Shown one piece after another: positions 1-12,597 of a stretch of DNA of 64,000 bases (positions are counted from its first letter, which is position 1; each line of letters opens with the position of its first letter). The translations under genes were made by a program, and so were the position numbers. The notes below the pieces were generated by a model. It worked only from the letters and a program-made list of their open reading frames with translations. It did not search any database and had not been told where the DNA came from. Source of the stretch: Euonymus europaeus (Eukaryota; Streptophyta; Magnoliopsida; Celastrales; Celastraceae); contig OY756966.1 in NCBI GenBank assembly GCA_963580455.1, forward strand, positions 17,611,001-17,675,000, in the 5' to 3' direction.

Positions 1-160
1 TTCGATGCCAAAACACCAACTTTCTATGACAAATGGACAAAACCGTTAAAAGCTCCTCCATAGAGAGAGTTGAGCAACTTCGGACTATCAAAGTTGCTCG
101 GGATAGGCTTTTTATTGTTCTTCTATGTCATATTTTACGAGTATAAGCTTCCTACATTAT
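1..160 (+). repeat. Reference monomer of the 160-bp satellite
   Basis: First full monomer, used as coordinate reference. Landmarks by monomer position: TTCGATGCC at 1-9; CAACTTTCTATGAC at 18-30; a purine run TAGAGAGAGTTGAG at 61-74; inverted repeat arms at 72-80 and 91-99; a T-rich stretch GACTTTTTATTGTTC around 106-120 in most copies; and a HindIII site AAGCTT at 145-150. CpGs lie at about 3, 44, 81, 99 and 138. TTCTATGaCAAAT (22-34) and TTCTATGtCAAAT (121-133 in most monomers) form an internal direct repeat. The length is in the 150-180 bp class common for plant centromeric satellites (family knowledge), which suits one nucleosome per monomer (inference). Confidence 0.9.
72..99. other. Dyad symmetry in the satellite monomer (representative copy)
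   Basis: GAGCAACTT at 72-80 is the exact reverse complement of AAGTTGCTC at 91-99, with the 10-base spacer CGGACTATCA. The dyad recurs every 160 bp throughout the arrays. Some subfamilies break the stem: AAACCTGCTC on the right arm (many monomers between about 8.4 and 30 kb), or GAGCAACTACG and GAGAAACTACG on the left arm. It could extrude a cruciform or form an RNA hairpin; whether it does cannot be seen from sequence. Confidence 0.75.
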
Positions 161-1560
161 TTCGATGCCAAAACACCAACTTTCTATGACAAATGGACAA
201 AACCGTTAAAAGCTCCTCCATAGAGAGAGTTGAGCAACTTCGGACTATCAAAGTTGCTCGGGATAGACATTTTATTGTTCTTCTATGTCATATTATACGA
301 GTATAAGCTTCCTACATTATTTCGATGCCAAAACACCAACTTTCTATGACAAATAGAGAAAACCGTTAAAAGGTCCTCCATAGAGAGAGTTGGGCAACTT
401 CGGACTATCAAAGTTGCTCGGGATAGACTTTTTATTGTTCTTCTATGTCATATTTTACGAGTATAAGCTTCCTACATTATTTCGATGACAAAACACCAAC
501 TTTCTATGACAAATAGACAAAAATGTTAAAAGCTCCTCCATAGAGAGAGTTGAGCAACTTCGGACTATCAAAGTTGCTCGGGATAGACTTTGTATTGTTC
601 TTCTATGTCAAATTTTACGCGTATAAGCTTTCAACATTATTTCGATGCCAAAACACCAACTTTCAATGACAAATAGACAAAACCGTTAAAAGCTCCTCCA
701 TAGAGAGAGTTGAGCAACTTCGGACTATCAAAGTTGCTCGGGATAGACTTTTTATTGTTCTTCTATGTCAAATTTTACGAGTACAAGCTTCCTACTTTAT
801 TTCGATCCCAAAACACCAACTTTCTATGACAAATGGACAAAATCGTTAAAAGCTCCTCCATAGAGAGAGTTGAGCAACTTCGGACTATCAAAGTTGCTCG
901 GGATAGACTTTTTATTGTTCTTCTATGTCATATTTTACGAGTATAAGCTTCCTACATTATTTCGATGCCAAAACACCAACTTTCTATGACAAATGGACAA
1001 AACCGTTAAAAGCTCCTCCATAGAGAGAGTTGAGCAACTTCGGACTATCAAAGTTGCTTGGGATAGACTTTTTATTGTTCTTCTATGTCATATTTTACGA
1101 GTATAAGCTTCCTACATTATTTCGATGCCAAAACACCAACTTTCTATGACAAATAGAGAAAACCGTTAAAAGGTCCTCCATAGAGAGAGTTGGGCAACTT
1201 CGGACTATCAAAGTTGCTCGGGATAGACTTTTTATTGTTCTTCTATGTCATATTTTACGAGTATAAGCTTCCTACATTATTTCGATGCCAAAACACCAAC
1301 TTTCTATGAAAAATAGAGAAAACCGTTGAAAGGTCCTCCATAGAGAGAGTTGAGCAACTTCAAACTATCAAAGTTGCTCGGGATAGACTTTTTATTGTTC
1401 TTCTATGTCAAATTTTACGAGTACAAGCTTCCTACATTATTTCGATGCCAAAACAACAACTTTCTATGACAAATGGACAAAACCGTTAAAAGCTCCTCCA
1501 TAGAGAGAGTTGAGCAATTTCGGACTATCAAAGTTGCTCGGGATAGACTTTTAATTGTTC

Positions 1561-4440
1561 TTCTATGTCAAATTTTACGAGTATAAGCTTCATAGATTAT
1601 TTCGAGTCCAAAACACCAACTTTCTATGACAAATAGACAAAAATGTTAAAAGCTCCTCCATAGAGAGAGTTGAGCAACTTCGGACTATCAAAGTTGGTCG
1701 GGATGGACTTTTTATTGATCTTTTATGTCAAATTTTACGAGTATAAGCTTTCAACATTATTTCGATGCCAAAACACCAACTTTCAATGACAAATAGACAA
1801 AACGGTTAAAAGCTCCTCCATAGAGAGAGTTGAGCAGCTTCAAACTATCAAAGTTGCTCGGGATAGACTTTTTATTGTTCTTCTATGTCAAATTTTACGA
1901 GTATAAGCTTCCTACATTATTTTGATGCCAAAACACCAACTTTCTATGACAAATGGACAAAACCGTTAAAAGCTCCTCCATAGAGAGAGTTGAGCAATTT
2001 CGGACTATCAAAGTTGCTCGGGATAGACTTTTAATTGTTCTTCTATGTCAAATTTTACGAGTATAAGCTTCATAGATTATTTCGAGTCTAAAACACCAAC
2101 TTTCTATGACAAATAGACAAAAATGTTAAAAGCTCCTCCAAAGAGAGAGTTGAGCAACTTCGGACTATCAAAGTTGGTCGGGATAGACTTTTTATTGATC
2201 TTCCAAGTCAAATTTTACGAGTATAAGCTTTCAACATTATTTCGATGCCAAAACACCAACTTTCAATGACAAATAGACAAAACCGTTAAAAGCTCCTCCA
2301 TAGAGAGAGTTGAGCAACTTCGGACTATCAAAGTTGCTCGGGATAGACTTTTTATTGTTCTTCTATGTCAAATTTTACGAGTACAAGCTTCCTACTTTTT
2401 TTCGATGCCAAAACACCAACTTTCTATGACAAATGGACAAAACCGTTAAAAGCTCCTCCATAGAGAGAGTTGAGCAACTTCGGACTATCAAAGTTGCTCG
2501 GGATAGGCTTTTTATTGTTCTTTTATGTCATATTTTACGAGTATAAGCTTCCTACATTATTTCGATGCCAAAACACCAACTTTCTATGACAAATGGACAA
2601 AACCGTTAAAAGCTCCTCCATAGAGAGAGTTGAGCAACTTCGGACTATCAAAGTTGCTCGGGATAGACATTTTATTGTTCTTCTATGTCATATTTTACGA
2701 GTATAAGCTTCCTACATTATTTCGATGCCAAAACTCCAACTTTCTATGACAAATAGAGAAAACCGTTAAAAGGTCCTCCATAGAGAGAGTTGGGCAACTT
2801 CGGACTATCAAAGTTGCTCGGGATAGACTTTTTATTGTTCTTCTATGTCATATTTTACGAGTATAAGCTTCCTACATTATTTCGATGACAAAACACCAAC
2901 TTTCTATGACAAATAGACAAAAATGTTAAAAGCTCCTCCATAGAGAGAGTTGGGCAACTTCGGACTATCAAAGTTGCTCGGGATAGACTTTTTATTGTTC
3001 TTCTATGTCATATTTTAGGAGTATAAGCTTCATAGATTATTTCGAGTCCAAAACACCAACTTTCTATGACAAATAGACAAAAATGTTAAAAGCTCCTCCA
3101 TAGAGAGAGTTGAGCAACTTCGGACTATCAAAGTTGGTCGGGATAGACTTTTTATTGATCTTTTATGTCAAATTTTACGAGTATAAGCTTTCAACATTAT
3201 TTCGATGCCAAAACACCAACTTTCAATGACAAATAGACAAAACCGTTAAAAGCTCCTCCATAGAGAGAGTTGAGCAGCTTCAAACTATCAAAGTTGCTCG
3301 GGATAGACTTTTTATTGTTCTTCTATGTCAAATTTTACGAGTATAAGCTTCCTACATTATTTCGATGCCAAAACACCAACTTTCTATGACAAATGGACAA
3401 AATCTTTAAAAGCTCCTCCATAGAGAGAGTTGAGCAATTTCGGACTATGAAAGTTGCTCGGGATAGACTTTTAATTGTTCTTCTATGTCAAATTTTACGA
3501 GTATAAGCATCATAGATTATTTCGAGTTTAAAACACCAACTTTCTATGACAAATAGACAAAAATGTTAAAAGCTCCTCCATAGAGAGAGTTGAGCAACTT
3601 CGGACTACCAAAGTTGGTCGGGATAGACTTTTTATTGATCTTCTATGTCAAATTTTACGAGTATAAGCTTTCAACATTATTTCGATGCCAAAACACCAAC
3701 TTTCAATGACAAATAGACAAAACCGTTAAAAGCTCCTCCATAGAGAGAGTTGAGCAACTTCGGACTATCAAAGTTGCTCGGGATAGACTTTTTATTGTTC
3801 TTCTATGTCAAATTTTACGAGTACAAGCTTCCTACTTTATTTCGATGCCAAAACACCAACTTTCTATGACAAATGGACAAAACCGTTAAAAGCTCCTCCA
3901 TAGAGAGAGTTGAGCAACTTCGGACTATCAAAGTTGCTCGGGATAGGCTTTTTATTGTTCTTCTATGTCATATTTTACGAGTATAAGCTTCCTACATTAT
4001 TTCGATGCCAAAACACCAACTTTCTATGACAAATGGACAAAACCGTTAAAAGCTCCTCCATAGAAAGAGTTGAGCAACTTCGGACTATCAAAGTTGCTCG
4101 GGATAGACATTTTATTGTTCTTCTATGTTATATTTTACGAGTATAAGCTTCCTACATTATTTCGATGCCAAAACACCAACTTTCTATGACAAATAGAGAA
4201 AACCGTTAAAAGGTCCTCCATAGAGAGAGTTGGGCAACTTCGGACTATCAAAGTTGCTCGGGATAGACTTTTTATTGTTCTTCTATGTCATATTTTACGA
4301 GTATAAGCTTCCTACATTATTTCGATGACAAAACACCAACTTTCTATGACAAATAGACAAAAATGTTAAAAGCTCCTCCATAGAGAGAGTTGAGCAACTT
4401 CGGACTATCAAAGTTGCTCGGGATAGACTTTTTATTGTTC
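1561..4440 (+). repeat. 9-monomer higher-order repeat, two tandem copies of 1440 bp
   Basis: Copy a is 1561-3000 and copy b 3001-4440, matching monomer by monomer at a constant offset of 1440. Shared private variants include CATAGATTATTTCGAG (1591/3031 and 2071/3511), AAGTTGGTCGGGAT (1691/3131), GAGCAGCTTCAAACT (about 1832/3272), GTACAAGCTTCCTACTTT (2381/3821), GGATAGGCTT (2501/3941) and TTCGATGACA (2881/4321). The first 960 bases of the window match about 3841-4800 with similar order, so part of the unit is present a third time at the left edge. Confidence 0.85.
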
Positions 4441-6660
4441 TTCTATGTCAAATTTTACGAGTATAAGCTTTCAACATTATTTCGATGCCAAAACACCAAC
4501 TTTCAATGACAAATAGACAAAACCGTTAAAAGCTTCTCCATAGAGAGAGTTGAGCAACTTCGGACTATCAAAGTTGCTCGGGATAGACTTTTTATTGTTC
4601 TTCTATGTCAAATTTTACGAGTACAAGCTTCCTACTTTATTTCGATGCCAAAACACCAACTTTCTATGACAAATGGACAAAACCGTTAAAAGCTCCTCCA
4701 TAGAGAGAGTTGAGCAACTTCGGACTATCAAAGTTGCTCGGGATAGACTTTTTATTGTTCTTCTATGTCATATTTTACGAGTATAAGCTTCCTACATTAT
4801 TTCGATGCCAAAACACCAACTTTCTATGACAAATAGAGAAAACCGTTAAAAGGTCCTCCATAGAGAGAGTTGGGCAACTTCAGACTATCAAAGTTGCTCG
4901 GAATAGACTTTTTATTGTTCTTCTATGTCATATTTTACGAGTATAAGCTTCCTACATTATTTCGATGCCAAAACACCCACTTTCTATGACAAATGGACAA
5001 AACCGTTAAAAGCTCCTCCATAGAGAGAGTTGACAAACTACGGACTATCAAAGTTGCTCGGGATAGACTTTTAATTGTTCTTCTATGTCAAATTTAACGA
5101 GTATAAGCTTCCTACATTATTTCAATGCCAAAACATCAACTTTCTATGACAAATAGACGAAACCGATAAAAGCTCCTCCATAGAGAGAGTTGGGCAACTT
5201 CGGACTATCAAAGTTGCTCGGGATAGACTTTTTATTGTTCTTCTATGTCAAATTTTACGAGTATAAGCTTTCAACATTATTTCGATGCCAAAACACCAAC
5301 TTTCAATGACAAATAGACAAAACCGTTAAAAGCTTCTCCATAGAGAGAGTTGAGCAACTTCGGACTATCAAAGTTGCTCGGGATAGACTTTTTATTGTTC
5401 TTCTATGTCAAATTTTACGAGTACAAGCTTCCTACTTTATTTCGATGCCAAAACACCAACTTTCTATGACAAATGGACAAAACCGTTAAAAGCTCCTCCA
5501 TAGAGAGAGTTGAGCAACTTCGGACTATCAAAGTTGTTCGGGATAGACTTTTTATTGTTCTTCTATGTCATATTTTACGAGTATAAGCTTCCTACATTAT
5601 TTCGATGCCAAAACACCAACTTTCTATGACAAATAGAGAAAACCGTTAAAAGGTCCTCCATAGAGAGAGTTGGGCAACTTCGGACTATCAAAGTTGCTCG
5701 GGATAGACTTTTTATTGTTCTTCTATGTCATATTTTACGAGTATAAGCTTCCTACATTATTTCGATGACAAAACACCAACTTTCTATGACAAATAGACAA
5801 AAATGTTAAAAGCTCCTCCATAGAGAGAGTTGAGCAACTTCGGACTATCAAAGTTGCTCGGGATAGACTTTTTTTTGTTCTTCTATGTCAAATTTTACGA
5901 GTATAAGCTTTCAACATTATTTCGATGCCAAAACACCAACTTTCAATGACAAATAGACAAAACCGTTAAAAGCTTCTCCATAGAGAGAGTTGAGCAACTT
6001 CGGACTATCAAAGTTGCTCGGGATAGACTTTTTATTGTTCTTCTATGTCAAATTTTACGAGTACAAGCTTCCTACTTTATTTCGATGCCAAAACACCAAC
6101 TTTCTATGACAAATGGACAAAACCGTTAAAAGCTCCTCCATAGAGAGAGTTGAGCAACTTCGGACTATCAAATTTGCTCGGGATAGACTTTTTATTGTTC
6201 TTCTATGTCATATTTTACGAGTATAAGCTTCCTACATTATTTCGATGCCAAAACACCAACTTTCTATGACAAATAGAGAAAACCGTTAAAAGGTCCCCCA
6301 TAGAGAGAGTTGGGCAACTTCAGACTATCAAAGTTGCTCGGGATAGACTTTTTATTGTTCTTCTATGTCATATTTTACGAGTATAAGCTTCCTACATTAT
6401 TTCGATGCCAAAACACCCACTTTCTATGACAAATGGACAAAACCGTTAAAAGCTCCTCCATAGAGAGAGTTGACAAACTACGGACTATCAAAGTTGCTCG
6501 GGATAGACTTTTAATTGTTCTTCTATGTCAAATTTAACGAGTATAAGCTTCCTACATTATTTCAATGCCAAAACATCAACTTTCTATGACAAATAGACGA
6601 AACCGATAAAAGCTCCTCCATAGAGAGAGTTGAGCAACTTCGGACTATCAAAATTGCTCG
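4001..6660 (+). repeat. Second 1440-bp-offset duplication (4001-5220 with 5441-6660)
   Basis: Segments about 4001-5220 and 5441-6660 align at offset 1440. Shared variants are TTCGATGACA (4321/5761), AGCTTCTCCA (4531/5971), GGGCAACTTCAGACT (4872/6312), AAACACCCAC (4971/6411), TTGACAAACTACGG (5030/6470) and AAACATCAAC with AATAGACGAAACCGAT (about 5131/6571). Similarity ends at 6661 with a short divergent monomer. About 220 bp lie between the two segments. Confidence 0.75.
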
Positions 6661-9600
6661 GGATAGACTTTTTATTTTTCTTCTGTCATATTTTATGAGT
6701 ATAAGCTTTCTACATTACTTCGATGCCAAAATACCAACTCTATGACAAATAGAGAAAACCCTTAAAAGCTCCTCCATAGAGAGAGTTGAGCAACTTCGGA
6801 CTATCAAAGTTGCTCGGGATAGACTTTTTATTGTTCTTCTATGTCAACTTTTACGAGTATAAGCTTCCTACATTATTTCGATGCCAAAACACCAACTTTC
6901 TATGAGAAATGGACAAAACCGTTAAAAGCTCCTCCATAGAGAGAGTTGAGCAACTACGGACTATCAAAGTTGCTCGGGATAGACTTTTAATTGGTCTTCT
7001 ATGTCAAATTTAACGAGTATAAGCTTCCTATATTATTTCAATGCCAAAACACCAACTTTCTATAAAAAATAGACAAAACCGATAAAAGCTCCTCCATATA
7101 GAGAGTTGAGCAACTTCGGACTATCAAAGTTGCTCGGGATAGTCTTTTTATTGTTCTCATATGTCAAATTTTAGTAGTATAAGCTTCAGAGATTATTTCG
7201 ATGCCAAAACACCAACTTTCTACGACAAATAGATAAAACCGTTAAAAGCTCCTCCATAGAGAGAGTTGAGCAACTTCGGACTATCAAAGTTGCTCGGGAT
7301 AGACTTTTAATTGTTCTTCTATGTCAAATTTAACGAGTATAAGCTTCCTACATTATTTCAATGCCAAAACACCAACTTTCTATGACAAATAGATAAAATC
7401 GTTAAAAGCTCCACCATAGAGAGAGTTGAGCAACTTCGGACTATCGAAATTGCTCGGGATAAACTTTTTATTGTTCTTCTATGTCAAATTTTACGAGTAT
7501 AAGCTTCCTACATTATTTCGATGCCAAAACAGCAACTTTCTATGACAAATGGACAAAACCGTTAAAAGCTCCTCCATAGAGAGAGTTGACAAACTACGGA
7601 CTATCAAAGGTGCTCGGGATAGACTTTTAATTTTTCTTCTATGTCAAATTTAACGAGTATAAGCTTCCTACATTATTTCAATGCCAAAACATCAACTTTC
7701 TATGACAAATAGACGAAACCGATAAAAGCTTCTCCATAGAGAGAGTTGAGCAACTTCGGACTATCAAAGTTGCTCGGGATAGTCTTTTTATTGTTCTGAT
7801 ATGTCAAATTTTAGGAGTATAAGCTGCAGAGATTATTTCGATGCCAAAACACCAACTTTCTATGACAAAGAGATAAAACCGTTAAAAGCTCCTCCAGAGA
7901 GAGAGTTGAGCAACTTCGGACTATCAAAGTTGCTCGGGATAGACTTTTTATTGTTCTTCTATGTGAAATTTTACGAGTATAAGCTTCCTACATTATTTCG
8001 ATGCCAAAACACCAACTTTCTATGACAAAAAAATAAAATCGTTAAAAGCTCCACTATAGAAAGAGTTGAGCAAATTCGGACTATCAAAGCTGCTCGGGAC
8101 AGACTTTTTATTGTTCTTCTATGTCAACTTTTACGAGTATAAGCTTCCCACATTATTTCGATGCCAAAACACCAACTTTCCATGACAAATGGACAAAACC
8201 GTTAAAAGCTCCTCCATAGAGAGAGTGGAGCAACTTCGAACTATCAAAGTTGCTCGGGATAGACTTTTTATTGTTCTTCTATGTCAAATTTTACGAGTAT
8301 AAGCTTCCTACATTATTTCGATGCCAAAACACCAACTTTCCGTGACAAATGGGCAAAACCGTTAAAAGCTCCTCCATAGAGAGAGTTGAGCAACTTCGGA
8401 CTATCAAACCTGCTCGGGATAGACTATTTATTGTTGTTTTATGTCAACTTTTACGAGTATAAGCTTCCTACATTATTTCGATGCCAAAACAACAACTTTC
8501 TATGACAAATGGACAAAACCGTTAAAAGCTCCTCCATAGAGAGAGTTGAGCAACTTCGGACTATCAAACCTGCTCGGGATAGACTTTTTATTGTTCTTCT
8601 ATGTCAAATTTTACGAGTTTAAGCTTCCTACATTATTTTGATGCCAAAACACCAACTTTCTATGACAAATAGATAAAATCATTAAAAGCTCCACCATAGA
8701 AAGAGTTGAGCAACTTCGGACTATCGAAATTGCTCGGGATAGACTTTTTATTGTTTTTCTATGTCAAATTTTATGAGTTTAAGCTTCCTACATTATTTCG
8801 ATGCCAAAACACCAACTTTCTATGACAAATGGACAAAACCGTTAAAAGCCCCTCCATAGAGAGAGTTGAGCAACTACGGACTATCAAAGTTGCTCGGGAT
8901 AGACTTTTTATTGTTCTTCTATGTCAAATTTTACGAGTTTAAGGTTCCTACATTATTTCGATGCCAAAACACCAACTTTCTATGACAAATAGATGAAATT
9001 GTTAAAAGCTCCACCGTAGAAAGAGTTGAGCAACTTCAGACTTTCAAAATTGCTCGGGATAGACTTTTTATTGTTCTTCTATGTCAAATTTTACGAGTTT
9101 AAGCTTCCTACATTATTTCGATGCCAAAAAACCAACTTTCTATGACAAATGGACAAAACCGTTAAAAGCTCCTCCATAGAGAGAGTTGAGAAACTACGGA
9201 CTATCAAAGTTGATCGGGATAGACTTTTAATTGTTCTTCTATGTCAAATTTAACGAGTATAAGCTTCCTACATTATTTGAATGCCAAAACACCAACTTTC
9301 TATGACAAATAGACAAAACCGATAAAAGCTCCTCCATAGAGAGAGTTGAGCAACTTCGGACTATCAAAGTTGCTCGGGATAGTCTTTTTATTGTTCTCAT
9401 ATGTCAAATTTTAGGAGTATAAGCTTCAGAGATTATTTCGATGCCAAAACACCAACTTTCTACGACAAATAGATAAAACCGTTAAAAGCTCCTCCATAGA
9501 GAGAGTTGAGCAACTTCGGACTATCAAAGTTGCTCGGGATAGACTTTTTATTGTTCTTCTATGTCAACTTTTATGAGTATAAGCTTCCTACATTATTTCG

Positions 9601-12597
9601 ATGCCAAAACACCAACTTTCCATGACAAATGGACAAAACCGTTAAAAGCTCCTCCATAAAGAGAGTGGAGCAACTTCGAACTATCAAAGTTGCTCGGGAT
9701 AGACTTTTTATTGTTCTTCTATGTCAAATTTTACGAGTATAAGCTTCCTACATTATTTCGATGCCAAAACACCAACTTTCTATGACAAATGGAAAAAACC
9801 GTTAAAAGCTCCTCCATAGAGAGAGTTGAGCAACTTCGGACTATCAAACCTGCTCGGGATAGAATTTTATTGTTCTTCTATGTCAACTTTTACGAGTATA
9901 GGCTTCCTACATTATTTCGATGCCAAAACAACAACTTTCTATGACAAATGGACAAAACCGTTAAAAGCTCCTCCATAGAGAGAGTTGAGCAACTTCGGAC
10001 TATCAAACCTGCTCGGGATAGACTTTTTATTGTTCTTCTATGTCAAATTTTACGAGTTTAAGCTTCCTACATTATTTTGATGCCAAAACACCAACTTTCT
10101 ATGACAAATAGATAAAATCGTTAAAAGCTCCACCATAGAAAGAGTTGAGCAACTTCGGACTATCGAAATTGCTCGGGATAGACTTTTTATTGTTCTTCTA
10201 TGTCAAATTATTACGAGTTTAAGCTTCCTACATTATTTCGATGCCAAAACACCAACTTTCTATGACAAATGGACAAAACTGTTAAAAGCTCCTCCATAGA
10301 GAGAGTTGAGCAACTTCGGACTATCAAAGTTGCTCGGGATAGACTTTTTATTGTTCTTCTATGTCAAATTTTACGAGTTTAAGCTTCCTACATTATTTCG
10401 ATGCCAAAACACCAACTTTCTATGACAAATGGACAAAACCGTTAAAAGCTCCTCCATAGAGAGAGTTGACAAACTACGGACTATCAAAGTTGCTCGGGAT
10501 AGACTTTTAATTGTTCTTCTATGTCAAATTTAACGAGTATAAGCTTCCTACATTATTTCAATGCCAAAACATCAACTTTCTATGACAAATAGACGAAACC
10601 GATAAAAGCTACTCCATAGAGAGAGTTGAGCAACTTCGGACTATCAAAGTTGCTCGGGATAGTCTTTTTATTGTTCTGATATGTCAAATTTTAGGAGTAT
10701 AAGCTGCAGAGATTATTTCGATGCCAAAACACCAACTTTCTATGACAAAGAGATAAAACCGTTAAAAGCTCCTCCATAGAGAGAGTTGAGCAACTTCGGA
10801 CTATCAAAGTTGCTCGGGATAGACTTTTTATTGTTCTTCTATGTCAACTTTTACGAGTATAAGCTTCCTACATTATTTCGATGCCAAAACACCAACTTTC
10901 CATGACAAATGGACAAAACCGTTAAAAGCTCCTCCATAGAGAGAGTGGAGCAACTTCGAACTATCAAAGTTGCTCGGGATAGACTTTTTATTGTTATTCT
11001 ATGTCAAATTTTACGAGTATAAGCTTCCTACATTATTTCGATGCCAAGACACCAACTTTCCATGACAAATAGACAAAACCGTTAAAAGCTCCTCCATAGA
11101 GAGAGTTGAGCAACTTCGGACTATCAAACCTGCTCGGGATAGACTTTTTATTGTTCTTCTATGTCAAATTTTACGAGTTTAAGCTTCCTACATTATTTTG
11201 ATGCCAAAACACCAACTTTCTATGACAAATAGATAAAATCGTTAAAAGCTCCTCCATAGAGAGAGTTGAGCAACTTCGGACTATCAAAGTTGCTCGGGAT
11301 AGACTTTTTATTGTTCTTCTATGTCAACTTTTACGAGTATAAGCCTCCTACATTATTTCGATGCCAAAACACCAACTTTTCATGACAAATGGACAAAACC
11401 GTTAAAAGCTCCTCCATAGAGAGAGTGGAGCAACTTCGAACTATCAAAGTTGCTCGGGATAGACTTTTTATTGTTCTTCTATGTAAATTTTACGAGTATA
11501 AGCTTCCTACATTAATTCGATGCCAAAACAACAACTTTCTATGACAAATGGACAAAACCGTTAAAAGCTCCTCCATAGAGAGAGTTGAGCAACTTCGGAC
11601 TATCAAACCAGCTCGGGATAGACTTTTTATTGTTCTTCTATGTCAACTTTTACGAGTATAGGCTTCCTACATTATTTCGATGCCAAAACAACAACTTTCT
11701 ATGACAAATGGACAAAACCGTTAAAAGCTCCTCCATAGAGAGAGTTGAGCAACTTCGGACTATCAAACCTCCTCGGGATAGACTTTTTATTGTTCTTCTA
11801 TGTCGAATTTTACGAGTTTAAGCTTCCTACATTATTTTGATGCGAAAACACCAACTTTCTATGACAATTAGATAAAATCGTTAAAAGCTCCACCATAGAA
11901 AGAGTTGAGCAACTTCGGACTATCGAAATTGCTCGGGATAGACTTTTTATTGTTCTTCTATGTCAAATTTTACGAGTTTAAGCTTCCTACATTATTTCGA
12001 TACCAAAACACCAACTTTCTATGACAAATGGACAAAACCGTTAAAAGCTCCTCCATAGAGAGAGTTGAGCAACTACGGACTATCAAAGTTGCTCGGGATA
12101 GACTTTTTATTGTTCTTCTATGTCAAATTTTACGAGTTTAAGCTTCCTACATTATTTCGATGCCAAAACACCAACTTTCTATGACAAATAGATAAAATCG
12201 TTAAAAGCTCCACCATAGAAAGAGTTGAGCAACTTCGGACTATCGAAATTGCTCGGGATAGACTTTTTATTGTTCTTCTATGTCAAATTTTACGAGTTTA
12301 AGCTTCCTACATTATTTCGATGCCAAAACACCAACTTTCTATGACAAATGGAAAAAACCGTTAAAAGCTCCTCCATAGAGAGAGTTGAGAAACTACGGAC
12401 TATCAAAGTTGCTCGGGATAGACTTTTAATTGTTCTTCTATGTCAAATTTAACGAGTATAAGCTTCCTACATTATTTCAATGCCAAAACACCAACTTTCT
12501 ATGACAAATAGACAAAACCGATAAAAGCTCCTCTATAGAGAGAGTTGAGCAACTTCGGACTATCAAAGTTGCTCGGGATAGTCTTTTTATTGTTCTC
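6661..12597 (+). repeat. Diverged satellite segment with landmark monomers
   Basis: This segment starts with a short monomer that lost 2 bp at TTCTTCTGTCATA and 2 bp at ACCAACTCTATG. It mixes subfamilies with CCACCATAGAAAGAG, AAACCTGCTC and GTGGAGCAACTTCGAACT. The stretch about 7500-8000 matches 10380-10880 at offset 2880 (18 monomers). Both have a monomer in which the HindIII site is replaced by a PstI site CTGCAG (7824-7829 and 10704-10709). A landmark monomer with CTTCAGAGATTATTTCG recurs near 7187 and 9427. No gene is seen. Confidence 0.75.

Noticed and set aside
79..103. CENP-B-box-like sequence (TTCGGACTATC ... CTCGGGAT)
   Set aside because: TTCG and CGGG are present, but the spacing between them is larger than in the NTTCGNNNNANNCGGGN consensus, so the site does not match.
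7801..8025. 74-codon open frame on the plus strand inside the satellite
   Set aside because: It spans one and a half monomers and exists only because local substitutions removed stops; the same peptide fragment restarts with the next monomer. No ribosome-site or domain evidence.
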